Positions 43,090 through 54,938 of a stretch of 64,000 bases of DNA are shown here, piece by piece. Where the stretch lies: NCBI GenBank assembly GCA_010909165.1, contig VJWM01000068.1, positions 496,001 through 560,000 of the forward strand, read 5' to 3'. A program made the translations under genes and the position numbers. The stretch's first letter is position 1, and every line of letters starts with the position of its first letter. The stretch comes from Anthoceros angustus (Eukaryota; Streptophyta; Anthocerotopsida; Anthocerotales; Anthocerotaceae). The notes under the pieces are model-generated. The model was not told the origin of the DNA. It ran no database searches and worked only from the letters and a program-made list of their open reading frames with translations.

Positions 43090-44120
43090 ATGAATATTAT
43101 TTTTGAAAATCATTTGTTGGTTGATGTTATATTCCCACATTCGCTTTGTATACAACATGTAAAACCTTTTGGCCTTACTCTATGTGCCCCTTCCGATGAC
43201 TTGCGGTGGATCTCTTTGATTGGTCGCCAAAATGTCCGCTCATTCGAGTTTGATGCACGATAGATGCATGGGCCTTGGTTTCTAGATGAAAAGTAATGAA
43301 AGCACAGCCGGATGCGATCGAACACAAGTATAAGAGAGCATCTGCACACGAGCCCTAGTGAGAGCCGGTATCTCGAAGAAATGGTCGCCCAGTGGGGTTT
43401 TGACCAAATGGCTGAGTATTTGTGAGGCTCTGAAGGAGGACCTGTCTATACCTACTGTGACGCCCACTACAACTATGGCGCAGCTAGGTGTTCAGAGACG
43501 AACTATAGCCAAGCTTCGCCAGAGATTTTGAATTTAAGATCGACTTGCTCCATGTGCCACCCATGGATAGATTAAGGTTGAAAGCGATGCGGACTTGACA
43601 AGAAGAAATGTAAGCTACGAAGAGTTTGATCAAGAGCGGTTGAGAGGCCTCACCATCCTTTACCTTGTCCAATTCTGCTGAGCCTAATCTGCGGATCTAA
43701 GTGCGGCTTATCTCCGACACGGAGGGGCCGGGTCGAGGCGGGTACGTGGGATTGCTCTGAATCACGGGGTTTGAAAAGAGAATTGATGTGAGTGTTGGTG
43801 CGGTGGCAAGTGTGCACAAGCAACTTGCAGGCAGTGCTTGCCTACACAAGTATTGACGCAACCCTCTCCAAACCCGTGTATTGCACCTCTTTGGAGTATA
43901 AGTCGTCGGACGTTCGGTGCACTCCGACTCTTTGGAGCATAAGTCGCGATCATCCGCCACTTGGTACAAAGGTGTGTCCGTCATTTGTGCGGACGGTGGG
44001 CACATTAGGTCTTCTTTGGGCTCGGATGCATGGGTGGGTTCGCAAATCAGCAGCGAAATCAGACATGTGCATTTCTGGATAGTTGGGGCCAAAATGGGGT
44101 TCGGAGACAAACCCGTATGC
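43090..44120 (+). repeat. Unknown repeated segment, copy 1
   Basis: Shares nearly all its length with 44790-45855, and its end with 46768-46945. Coding-like frames of copy 2 (see next) are more broken here. Confidence 0.85.
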
Positions 44121-44125
44121 TGAGA

Positions 44126-44690
44126 AACACTGTTATTCTCAACATATGTCCTTTGGCTCAAAGAGATCTTCTTGTTAGTACTCTCTCATTACTTCTATCC
44201 TAGAAAGTAATGAAGTTCACCTAGATCCTCATATCAAAACTATCATTAAGACTCTTCTTGTACTCTAAGAGCTCCAAATCATTGCAAACAAGGATTAGAT
44301 CATCCACATAGACAGAATGATCATCATGGACTCTCCCACTCTCTTCACATAGATGTTCCAATCTCCATTGGTTTCTTGAAACCTCTAGCTTGGAAGAACT
44401 TGTCAATCTTAACATACTGTAAGTGCATTGCTTAAGACCATAAGTGCCTTTAGCAATTTACATACCTCACTTTCCGTGACCGGCACTTCATACCCTTCCG
44501 TTGGTTCATTTAGATCTCTTCTTCCAAATCTCCATTGAGAAACGCAGCTTTGGACATCCATGTGATGTATCTCCGGATCCATGGTAGCTATTGCTAAGAG
44601 TATACGAATGGATGTTATCTTAGCAAGCGGGGAGAAAGTGTCGGTGTAGTCAATACCGCACTTGTGTATATCCCTTCCCCACTACCTTGT
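44126..44690 (-). pseudogene. Copia RT fragment 1
   Basis: Matches the RT of the plus-strand element on the minus strand: LSQRTYVEN at the left end, YVDDLILVCNDLELLEYKKS in the middle, and up to the RT entry (tatacgaatggatgttatct). It ends abruptly in a copy of the 5S-like/unknown segment. Confidence 0.85.
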
Positions 44691-44693
44691 TTT

Positions 44694-45855
44694 GGCGCTT
44701 TGAAAACTTTGTAACAACTCCAATCATAAGCAACCTAGAGGCGTATCAATACTAGGATGGAGTGTTGATTTTTAGTGGTTTGAAAAATTTGTAAATCATC
44801 CCGTATCTAGGCGTAAAGTCATGAATATTATTTTTGAAAATCATTTGTTGGTTGATGTTATATTCCCACATTCGCTTTGTATACAACATGTAAAACCTTT
44901 GGCCTTACTCTATGTGCCCCTACCGATGACTTGCAGCTGGATCTCTTTGATTGGTGCGCCAAATGTCCGGCTCATTCGAGTTTGATGCACGTATAGATGC
45001 ATAGGCCTTGGTTTCTAGATGAAAAGTAATGAAAGCCTGTCGGATGCAGTCGAACACAAGTATAAGAGAGCATCTGCCTGGCTACTGCGAGCCCTAGTGA
45101 GAGCCAGCGAGTATCTGAAGAAAGAGGGCTGGTTGCCCGAGCTGGGGGTTTTGACCAAATGGCTGAGTATTTCAGTGAGGCTCTGAAGGAGGACCTGTCT
45201 ATACCTACTGTGACGCCCACTACAACTATGGCGCAGCTAGGTGTTCAGAGACGAACTATAGCCAAGCTTCGCCATGAGATTTTGAATTTAAGATCTGACT
45301 TGCTCCATGTGCCACCCATGGATAGATTAAGGTTGAAAGCAGACGGACAAGAAGAAATGTAAGCTCAAGAGTTTGATCAAGAACGTTGAGGAGGCCTCAC
45401 CATCCTTTACCTTGTCCAATTCTGGGCCCAATGTCACAGATCTGCGCGGCTTATCTCCGACACTGAGGCCAGTCGATGGTATGCCTCCCCGTGGATTGCT
45501 CAATCACGGGGTTTGAAAAGAGAATTGATGTGAGTGAGAGGCGTGGCAAGTGTGCACAAGCAACTTGAACGAAAGTGCTTGCCTACACAAGTATTGACGC
45601 AACCCTCTCCAAACCCGTGTATTGCATCTCTTTGAGTATAAGTCGTCGGACGTCATGACTCTTTTGAGCATAAGTCGCGATCATCCGCCACTTGGTACAA
45701 AGGTGTGTCCGTAGTGACGGTGGGCACATTAGGTCTTCTTTTGGGCTCGGATGCATGGGCTGTGGGTTCGCAAATCACTGAAAACAGTGAAATCAGACAT
45801 GTGCATTTCTGGATAGTTGGGGCCAAAATGGGGTTCGGAGACAAACCCGTATGCT
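44694..45855 (+). repeat. Unknown repeated segment, copy 2, with one 5S-like unit
   Basis: Duplicates 42957-44118, starting with one 5S-like unit (44715-44785). In successive frames it reads SDAVEHKYKRASAWLLRALV, then KKEGWLPELGVLTKWL, then FSEALKEDLSIPTVTPTTTM and AKLRHEILNLRSDLLHVPPM, then NVEEASPSFTLSNSGPNVTD. This suggests a helical, possibly coiled-coil protein broken by short indels. No family was recognised. Confidence 0.8.
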
Positions 45856-46770
45856 GAGAAACACTGTTATTCTCAACATATGTCCTTTGGCTCAAAGAGA
45901 TCTTCTTGTTAGCCCTGTCTCTCATTACTTCTATCCCTAGAAAGTAATGAAGTTCACCTAGATCCCTCATATCAAAACTATCATTAAGACTCTTCTTCAG
46001 TACTCTCTAAGAGCTCCAAATCATTGCAAACAAGGATTAGATCATCCACATAGACAGAATGATCATCATGGACTCTCCCACTCTCTTCACATAGATGTTC
46101 CAATCTCCATTGGTTTCTTGAAACCTCTAGCTTGGAAGAACTTGTCAATCTTAATCTTAACATACCCGCAGATTGCTTGAACTATAAAGACCATACATAC
46201 CTCACTTTCCAACGCACTTGGCACTTCATACCTGTCTGGTTCATTTAGATCTCTTCTTCCAAATCTCCATTGAGAACGCCTTGGACATCCATGTGATGTA
46301 TCTCCGGATCCATGGTAGCTATTGCTAAGAGTATACGAATGGATGTTATCTTAGCAGGAGAAAGTGTCGTAGTCAATACCTGGCACTTGTGTATATCCCT
46401 TCCCCACCAGCCTTGCTTTGTATCGCTCTATGCTCCCATCAGCGTTGTGCTTGATCTTGAACACCCATTTGGATCCTATGCACTTCCTTCCTTGGGGTAG
46501 AGGAGTGATTTCCCAAGTCTTGTTCTTGATAAGTGAGTTATACTCACTATCCAGGGCTTCTTTCCACTCCTTCGCCTTTGGCCCTTCCAAGGCTTCCTTC
46601 AAGCTTTGCGGCTCATCAGCATCTGCCAACATAGCCTCTTCGCACTTACATGTATTCATGGACTCCAAAATTTTCTGCGAAGGTTTCCATCGCCTTGATG
46701 ATCTCCTGATCTGGGTCGGCAGCTCCTCTTGGATTCTTCGATCTCGCTCCTCTTCATGATCCTCGATCAT
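45856..46770 (-). pseudogene. Copia RT fragment 2 with RT-entry linker
   Basis: The minus strand reads LGELHYFLGIEVMRDRANKK at the left end. The longest frame (46770-46351) covers PTQIRRSSRRWKPSQKILES through EYNSLIKNKTWEITPLPQGR to ERYKARLVGKGYTQVPGIDY. It is less damaged than the other copies. It ends at ctcgatc, then returns to the unknown segment. Confidence 0.87.
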
Positions 46771-46945
46771 CCGCCACTTGGTACAAAGGTGTGTCCGTCA
46801 TTTGTGGACGGTGGGCACATTAGGTCTTCTTGGGCTCGGATGCATGGGCATGGGTTCGCAAATCAAAGCAGTGAAATGAGACATGTGCATTTACGGATGG
46901 TTGGGGCCAAAATGGGGTTCGGAGACAAACCCTATCTTTGGCTCT
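46768..46945 (+). repeat. Unknown segment, partial copy 3
   Basis: tccgccacttggtacaaagg to tggggttcggagacaaaccc, matching the end of copies 1 and 2. Confidence 0.85.
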
Positions 46946-48388
46946 TTATTATTCTCAACATATGTCCTTTGGCTCAAAGAGATCTTCTTGTTAGCTCTCT
47001 CATTACTTCTATCCTAGAAAGTAATGAAGTTCACCTAGATCCCTCATATCAAAACTATCATTAAGACTCTTCTTGTACTCTCTAAGAGCTCCAAATCATT
47101 GCAAACAAGGATTAGATCATCCACATAGACAATGATCATCATGGACTCTCCACTCTCTTCACATAGATGTTCCAATCTCCATTGGTTTCTTGAAACCTCT
47201 AGCTTGGAAGAACTTGTCAATCTTAACATACCGGGCAAGTGCAGTTGCTTAAGACCATAGAGTGCCTTTAGCAATTTACATACCTCACTTTCCCATACGG
47301 CACTTCCCTTCGTTGGTTCATGTAGATCTCTTCTTCCAAATCTCCATTGAAAGCAGTTTGGACATCCATGTGATGTATCTCCGGATCCATGGTAGCTATT
47401 GCTAAGAGTATACGAATGGATGTTATCTTAGCAGGGAGAAAGTGTCGGTGTAGTCAATACACGCACTTGTGTATATCCCTTCCACCAGCCTTGCTTTGTA
47501 TCGCTCTATGCTCCCATCGTTGTGCTTGATCTTGAACACCCATTTGGATCCTATGCACTTCCTTCCTTGGGGTAGAGGAGTGATTTCCCAAGTCTTGTTC
47601 TTGATAAGTGAGTTATACTCACTATCCAGGCTTCTTTCCACTCCTTCGCCTTTGGCCCTTCCAAGGCTTCCTTCAAGCTTTGCGGCTCATCAAGATCCGC
47701 CAACATAGCCTCTCAGACTTACATGTATTCATGGACTCCAAAATTTTCTGCGAAGGTTTCCATCGCCTTGATGATCTCGATGCGGGTCGGCTCCTCTTGG
47801 ATTCTTCGATCTCGCCTCCTCTTCATCATCCTCGATATCCGGCTTCCACCTTCTATATCACCTTGTGGTAGAGGTTGCTCATGCTCAGAACAGTTGAGCA
47901 TGCTCAAGAGTAGGTTGCTCAAGAACCAAGTCTTGTGCTTCTTCACGCCTCCTTCAACTCCTTGATGACAACTTCATGCTTGCTCCCACTCCTTTGTTAG
48001 GTTCCACAACCTCATGAAAACAACATCCTCGAAAATGATTTTCTTGGTTGTAGGGTTGTATAATCTATACCCTTTACCTCATCGGAATACCCAAGCATGA
48101 TGCAATCGGATGCCTTTAGGATCCCACTTGGTTCGGTTTTGCTTTGGAACATGAGCATAAACCCCAACCAAAGATCCTAAAATGACTCACGTTAGGTTTG
48201 ACACTGCACCATGCCTCCGGGGTCATTCCAGTCTGACCTTGGTTGGAACTCTATTCAAAACATGAGTTGTGAGCACCTCTCCCAAAACGACCTCCAACCC
48301 ACTTTGATGGAGCATGCACTTGGCCGCCTCCACTAGGCTCCTTAGCTTGCGCCCGCCACTCCATTTTGCTCCGGCAGGTGAGGAATTG
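46946..48388 (-). pseudogene. Copia RT to integrase fragment 3
   Basis: Reads on the minus strand from the integrase C-terminal region (cggagcaaaatgg) through the pol linker to RT (WITPLPQG- and YVDDLILVCNDLELLEST-type sequence). Joined at 48388 to the start of fragment 4. Confidence 0.85.
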
Positions 48389-48390
48389 TT

Positions 48391-51300
48391 AGCCCTGCTC
48401 TCATTACTTCTATCCCTAGAAAGTAATGAAGTTCACCTAGATCCCTCATATCAAAACTATCATTAAGACTCTTCTTGTACTCTCTAAGAGCTCCAAATCA
48501 TTGCAAACAAGGATTAGATCATCCACATAGACAATGATCATCATGGACTCTCCACTCTCTTCACATAGATGTTCCAATCTCCATTGGTTTCTTGAAACCT
48601 CTAGCTTGGAAGAACTTGTCAATCTTAACATACCGAGGCAAGTGCAGTTGCTTAAGACCATAAGTGCCTTTAGCAATTTACATACCTCACTTTCCATACG
48701 GCACTTCATACCCCTTCCGTTGGTTCATGTAGATCTCTTCTTCCAAATCTCCATTGAAAGCAGTTTGGACATCCATGTGATGTATCTCCGGATCCATGGT
48801 AGCTATTGCTAAGAGTATACGAATGGATGTTATCTTAACGGGGAGAAAGTGTCGGTGTAGTCAATACCGCACTTGTGTATATCCCCACCAGCCTTGCTTT
48901 GTATCGCTCTATGCTCCCATCGTTGTGCTTGATCTTGAACACCCATTTGGATCCTATGCACTTCCTTCCTTGGGGTAGAGGTGATTTCCCAAGTCTTGTT
49001 CTTGATAAGTGAGTTATACTCACTATCAGGCTTCTTTCCACTCCTTCGCCTTTGGCCCTTCAAGGCTTCCTTCAAGCTTTGCGGCTCATCGACGCCAACA
49101 TAGCCTCTTCGCACTTGCATGTATTCATGGACTCCAAAATTTTCTGCGAAGGTTTCCATCGCCTTGATGATCTCGATGCGTGCTCCTCTTGGATTCTTGA
49201 TCTCGCTCCTCTTCATCATCCTCGATATCCCTTCTCTATCACCTTGTGGTAGAGGTTGCTCATGCTCGAGAACAGTTGAGCATGCTCAAGAGTAGGTTGC
49301 TCAAGAACCAAGTCTTGTGCTTCTTCACGCTCCTTCAACTCCTTGATGACAACTTGCGTTGCTCCCACTCCTTTGTTAGGTTCCACAACCTCATGAAAAC
49401 AACATCCCTCACAAAAATGATTTTCTTGGTTGTAGGGTTGTATAATCTATACCCTTTACCTCCTTGAATACCCAAGCATGATGCCTTTGGATGCCTTTAG
49501 GATCCCACTTGGTTCGGTTTTGCTTTGGAACATGAGCATAAACCTCGGAACCAAAGATCCTAAAATGACTCACGTTAGGTTTGACACGGACCATGCCTCC
49601 TCGGGGTCATTCCAGTCTGACCTTGGTTGGAACTCTATTCAAAACATGAGTTCTTTGTAGCGACCTCTCCCAAAAGCGTACCTCCAACCCACTTTGATGG
49701 AGCATGCACTTGGCCGCCTCCACTAGGCTCCTTAGCTTGCGCTCCGCCACTCCATTTTGCTCCGGTGTGTGAGGAATTGTTAGTTGCCTCCGAATGCCAT
49801 GCTCCTTGCAAAAGCTTTTGAATTGAGAAGAGATGTATTCTCCTCCATTGTCACTCCTAAGTGTCTTGAGGCATTCTCCACTTTCGTTCTCCACCAAGGC
49901 TTTCCACTCCTTGAATATCTTAAACACTTCGAACTTCTCCTTCAAAAGGTATATCCAACTCCTCCTTGTGAAGTCATCCACAAACACTAGAATGTAGCGG
50001 GCTCCTCCATGGGTAGAGTTCTTCATTGGTCCACACACATCGGTATGTACAAGCTCCAACGCCTTTCTTTGCTCGACGCTCCAATCCTTGGGAACTTGGT
50101 TCAGAAGCTTTCCCATCATGCACCCTTGGCACAACCGCTGCTCACCAATATCTTTCAAATCCAAGCGGTCACCATTTGTTGATTCTTCATCATCTTGATG
50201 TTGTCCACTCCAAAGGTGCCCCAAGCGTTGATGCCACAAATCTATTGACCCAGTGCTCTTAGGTGAGCTTGACACAAATGTGCAAGCTTGTTGATCACCT
50301 ACTGAGCACACACAACTTGTAGAGATTGCCTTCCCGAACACCTCGAGCTATCACCTTGACATTAGGTGATTACGGTTGCTCGGGTTGGATCGACATCCTC
50401 GAGTTGAACACAATCTCATTCCTGTGGTCGTTGATTCGCCACAAAAGAAGATTCTTCGCAAGACCAGGCACATGGTGCACATCCTTGATTGTACCTTTGG
50501 ATGGTCCTCCAGGGAATTGAACCTTAATCACACCTCTTCCTTTGATCTCGTGTGACCTATTGTCTCCAAGCGCCTCTTTATTCCCCACCGGCATTTCTTC
50601 ATAGCTTGAGAACCAAGGCCGATTGTAGGTGAAGTGTTGAGATGATCCAGAGTCGAGGTATAAACTCTCATCCTTCTTTGATGGGAGCTGTCATACTCTT
50701 TCTACGGTTGAGACAGTGAAAAGATGTTCTTTCTTCTCACTCACTTGATTGGCTTGTGACTCCTTTCTCTTCTTCTTCAAGTTAGCCAACCTTGTCCTAC
50801 AATCCTTGGCATAGTGATTAGGCTTTTTGCAATAATGGCAAGTACCCCACACCTTTTTCTTCGTACCTTTCTCCTTCGATCCTTCTTCATAGTTGGCTTG
50901 TGAAGTCTTCCCACGTGTTGTTCCCTTCTCTGAGAAGAGCACCGAGTCTCCATTCTCTTCTTTCTTGAAGGAATTCTCCAGCTCCTCTTGTAGGAGCAAC
51001 CCAACCACCTCATCCAACGTTGGTGGTTGGTCACTTGGACGCATCGCTACCATCGTTCTGAAGGCCAACACAAATTGCTTGTATGCGGATGGTAAGCTAC
51101 TTAGCAACACCACTATAACCTTTCTTTCAGAAGGTTTGACGTCCGCCGCCTTCATTTGATCCACCAAGTTCTTCAACTTGTTGACCTGTTGTTGAATGGT
51201 GTCACCCTCGACCATCTTGAAGTTGGCGAATTGTTGCTCCAACAGCATCTCATTCACCAAGCTCTTCTTCTCATACGCGGACGTCCACGCCGCTTTTGAT

Positions 51301-51530
51301 GTTGCACACTCACTCAATTGCACCTCCAAACTTCTCCACTAGACGTGTCTCCATGCTTGTTGACGCCATACCTAGTTTCCCTACAATTGATCTTGAAGAC
51401 CAAAGTACCTCACTCACATGCACTACAAGATTAGTATCAAGACCTTTCCAATTGCGCACAAGTTCTCACAAACTCTTGGCTAAGAACTATGCAATAGGAC
51501 TTGACTCCAGTATCAATGCAAGGGGCATTC
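48391..51530 (-). pseudogene. Copia gag to RT fragment 4
   Basis: Minus strand from gag (51329-50691, ending with the CCHC knuckle CHYCKKPNHYAKDC), through protease (LDSGSSQHF-type at 50640), pre-integrase (LWHQRLGH at about 50230) and integrase (HTDVCGPMKNSTHGGARY and RSDNGGEYISSQF, with NGVAERKLRSLVEAAKCM intact at about 49740), to RT at 48400. It lacks the 5' LTR: sequence stops at 51535, about 40 bp inside the leader. Confidence 0.9.
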
Positions 51531-51535
51531 TACAA

Positions 51536-51734
51536 GGAGAGGGAGAGGAGAGGAGAGGAGAGGAGGAGAGGGAGAGGGAGAGGAGAGGGAGAGGAGAGGA
51601 GAGGGAGGGAGAGGGAGAGGAGAGGGAGGGAGAGGGAGAGGGAGAGGGAGAGGAGAGGAGAGGGAGAGGGAGAGGGAGAGGAGAGGGAGAGGAGAGGGAG
51701 GAGAGGGAGAGGGAGAGGGAGAGGGAGAGGGAGA
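51536..51734. repeat. (GAGAGG/GGGAGA)n simple repeat
   Basis: About 200 bp of pure purine repeat, placed where copies B and C of MED15 have a purine-rich intron. It forms the breakpoint between the Copia element and MED15 fragment D. Confidence 0.92.
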
Positions 51735-52120
51735 GGGGGACCGACCAACCTGTGTGCTCTTCCACGATAGCATGATGTACAGGTCTCTCATGTCTTGAAA
51801 ATACTTGTCCTTCAAGCCTTGGAGCTAACAGGATTACCATACTTGGATCAGACATCCCGACCAAGGCCATATCAATAAACTAGCTGCGCATCATGAAAGT
51901 TAAGTAATCACCTTGGCCCACACAAAATCATCTTTGATGGAATGCCCTGACACAACAAATTCTCCAAATCCTTGGTCAGTGGTTCTATTTCTTGTAACAG
52001 ATTAGACTCCTTGACCTGAAGCGTTAACCACACCACACCATGGCACATGAGCCATGGCAATTGCCATTCCTCCGTTACCAGGAGTTTGCGCTCCGGCTCT
52101 CATCTCCGGACTCCGAACTA
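51735..52120 (-). pseudogene. MED15: MED15-like fragment D
   Basis: Near-duplicate of fragment B at 37475-37930: minus-strand LQGLKDKYFQDMRDLYIMLS and the VWAK exon (51905-51950), then a piece of the exon-3 region (agccatggcaattgccattc). Nothing upstream or downstream of MED15 accompanies it. Confidence 0.75.
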
Positions 52121-54280
52121 CGCATCGTTACAAAACGGATTCTGTACCTGACAAAGAAAAGGGGAGAGAGTACGTGAGACGAAGATGTATCTAGAATAAT
52201 GCAGAGACATTTTCATACTTTTGACATCTTCTTCCTTGCAGAATGTATTCTTAGTATGATCCACCATCCAAGCTAAGAAATCCTAAGGAAGATTGAAGAT
52301 AAGCATTGGTGGACATTGGTGGACATATACGAACTCGCTCTGTACGCCGAACTTTGGAACGAAGGCAAGTTAAATTCCCATACTTGAAAGCGTTAGCTCC
52401 CACTTGTTTGCATTTTATTCTTTTCTTATCCATATTATTTTATGTGAAAGTTGGTAGGAGGGGTGTCTAAAATAGGCCAATGGGGCTTTTTGAGAGCCAA
52501 ACACATGAGTATACCCCAAGAAGTATTCCAGTTAAGTAATAAGAAATAAATACCTACCAAGTCTCCAATTTAATCACCCGGAGCAGCATGGCGCTCTATA
52601 CTTGAAGCCAATTGATTAAACCCGGAGCAGCATGGCGCTCTATACTTGAAGCCAATTGATTAAATGGAAGCCGTCGCTAAGCTCTAAGGAACAGATAGCT
52701 ATCGGCCCCCGACATTCCTTTATGTCTCTAGATCCAAGGTCATGTTGGCTTTACTTGTAAGTTGGTCACAAATGGTTTTGTATCTTGCACAAGATATTGA
52801 GCATGGAGCGATATGCACAGCATATTATTAAAGCACATTAATTAAATACTAGGTCCCAATGTACCTCGATTCAGTGGAGAAAATGTGCTTCATGAAGGTT
52901 TTTCAACAGTAGATCAATTGATAGTAGTATCCTTTGCAAAATGGGGATGCAACTTTTAGTTGTAACTTTATAATAAATAATATTTTTTATTCATGTAATT
53001 TAATCTTCTAGAGATGAAAAAGAACTTTTCCACCTGAACTTTCCACCTTTTCTTTGCAGACAAAAACATGTGCACTTAGCATATTGAAATAAAATACATG
53101 TAATCTAACCCCCCCGCACTCAAAGAGAGCTGTTCTATGTGATTGTTGAACATGTGTGTCTTATTCGTGTGGACAAAAATTTGTGTACATAGCACATCCA
53201 AGTGAAATACATGTAATCTTATCTCCATGATTGAGAAGAGCTTTTCCACGTGATTGATGAACAAGTGCAGCTTTTCTCTGCAAACAAAAACATGTGCACT
53301 TAGCATCCACAAACAAAAAAACATGTGCACTTATAACCCGAAAACAAATATAGATTACCTGGTACATGGAATATATTGTGAATACCTTTGTCAAGTACTT
53401 GTTTGTATGAAGAAAGTTATCAAAGCACCCCCACAAAATCGCAACAAATGAATATTTTTTGTGATGTCTGTTTCCATGGCCCAAACATATTTAAGCATTT
53501 ATTTTCCAGGCTTGTAGTGAAAAAAGGGTTAGTAGAATTTATATGACACAAATTATATTTAATATTTATTTAAAAATAATTCACCTAGCCTTCAAATTTG
53601 TTTTATTAGATCAATGGTTTAAATGCATCTCGACGATGGAGTGAGTGAACCAAAACACCCTATACTATATAGTAATATGATCTATAAATATAATATAATT
53701 CAGTGTAAATATTCAGAACTTATATATAAAATATACTTTAAAATATATTTTACTAAAATTAGTAAAATATATAAAATATATTTACTAAAATTAGTAAAAT
53801 ATATGAAATATATTTTACTAATTTATTTTTTAACTATATGCACACTATAAAATGCAATTGAAATGCCCAAGGACAGGCTTCCAACAAAACTTCTATTCAT
53901 GAGATTTATTTTCATGGACGAGCTTCCCTCAAAGCTTCTAATCATAAGATCTGCCACATTTGTATGTGCACCAGCAAACTGCAGTACAAATTCATGGTAA
54001 TCAACCCAATAACGATTATTTACGTTATATACTCATCTACGCTGTACTCCATTTACTTAGTCCGTTCCGTTCCCGTTGCCGCCCTTGCAGTTGGACTCTG
54101 GTGCTGAAGGGCATCATGGTGGTTAACGTTGTCGCTGTCATCGATCTCGCCATCCACCTTGTTGCATTTTGGGTGATGCATCGTTCCAAGTGCAGCAGCA
54201 CGATTTGCCGGTAGTGGCACTGGCCACCAACTGCGAGCTTTCCTAGAGCTTCCAACTTCTCGCATGCATCCTCAACCGTG
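52121..54280. other. AT-rich intergenic, no gene; local tandem repeats
   Basis: A 40-bp direct repeat (aacccggagcagcatggcgc) occurs at 52575 and 52619. Around 52990-53330 there are about three 103-114 bp units with acatgtaatct and acaaaaacatgtgcacttag. At 53700-53825 is an AT-rich taaaatatatt array. No gene was recognised. Confidence 0.7.
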
Positions 54281-54283
54281 CAG

Positions 54284-54323
54284 AGGCGGATACTGACTGC
54301 GTTCAAGCAGTCAGTATCCGCCT
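54284..54323. repeat. Perfect hairpin, 16-bp stem, 8-nt loop
   Basis: aggcggatactgactg, loop cgttcaag, cagtcagtatccgcct. It is followed by a gaaaagt-type heptamer repeat (54325-54357). Confidence 0.93.
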
Positions 54324-54409
54324 GAAAAGTATGAAAAGTGAAAAGTGAAAAGTGCCAAACTTTAGGAACTACCCAAACAAGAGTGACAAGAAGGAACGAA
54401 AAGAAGCGA

Positions 54410-54874
54410 AAACCACTGGATTATGAAGATGGCGACGGCTCATTGACGAGTTGGACGGCAAGCAAGCTTCTGTGCTCCTGGAATGGGATCGGTTGCGCTA
54501 TTGGAACACATGAGTGTTTTACGCGTCTTCTCTTCTCCGTGCCCCTTCCAACTCCCCTTCCAACTTACCTGCTGGAATCTCTAGGGGAGCAGTTTGCAAG
54601 GAAGCTCTGCCGACAATGCCAGCACAAGTCTCGAGGTTTTGAACCTCAGTTTCAACTTGTTCGATGGCAGCATCCCGGCTTCAATCGGGAACCTTGCCAA
54701 GGGTTTAGAGTGCTTAACTTCAAGGGGAACAATTTCGCAGGACGCATTCCCTCGCAGCTTGGCAATCTAACCAACCTTATCCACCTCGACCTATTGGGCA
54801 ATGCGGGGTTGGAAGGGGAGTTCCATTCGGAGCTCAGGGCCTGTTCCACGCTCACTTTCGGAAAGGGGGAGTAG
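54410..54874 (+). pseudogene. LRR receptor-type fragment 2
   Basis: The open frame contains GSLTSWTASKLLCSWNGIGC, the plant LRR N-cap (W...C.W.G..C). It later carries FKGNNFAGRIPSQLGNLTNL then IHLDLLGNAGLEGE, a plant-specific LRR. The middle is out of frame relative to fragment 1 (gcagcatccc and tttcaacttgttcgatgg match it). No transmembrane or kinase part is present. Again it lies tail-to-tail with a MED15 copy. Confidence 0.62.
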
Positions 54875-54938
54875 CAGCTTGAATTGGGGTCCCACTGTTC
54901 ATGATGGCTGCGATATGTGGAAAAGCTGATGGATCTGT

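Noticed and set aside
51487-51870. Ser/Leu/Pro and Glu/Arg repeat ORFs
   Set aside because: Translations of the (GAGAGG)n simple repeat.
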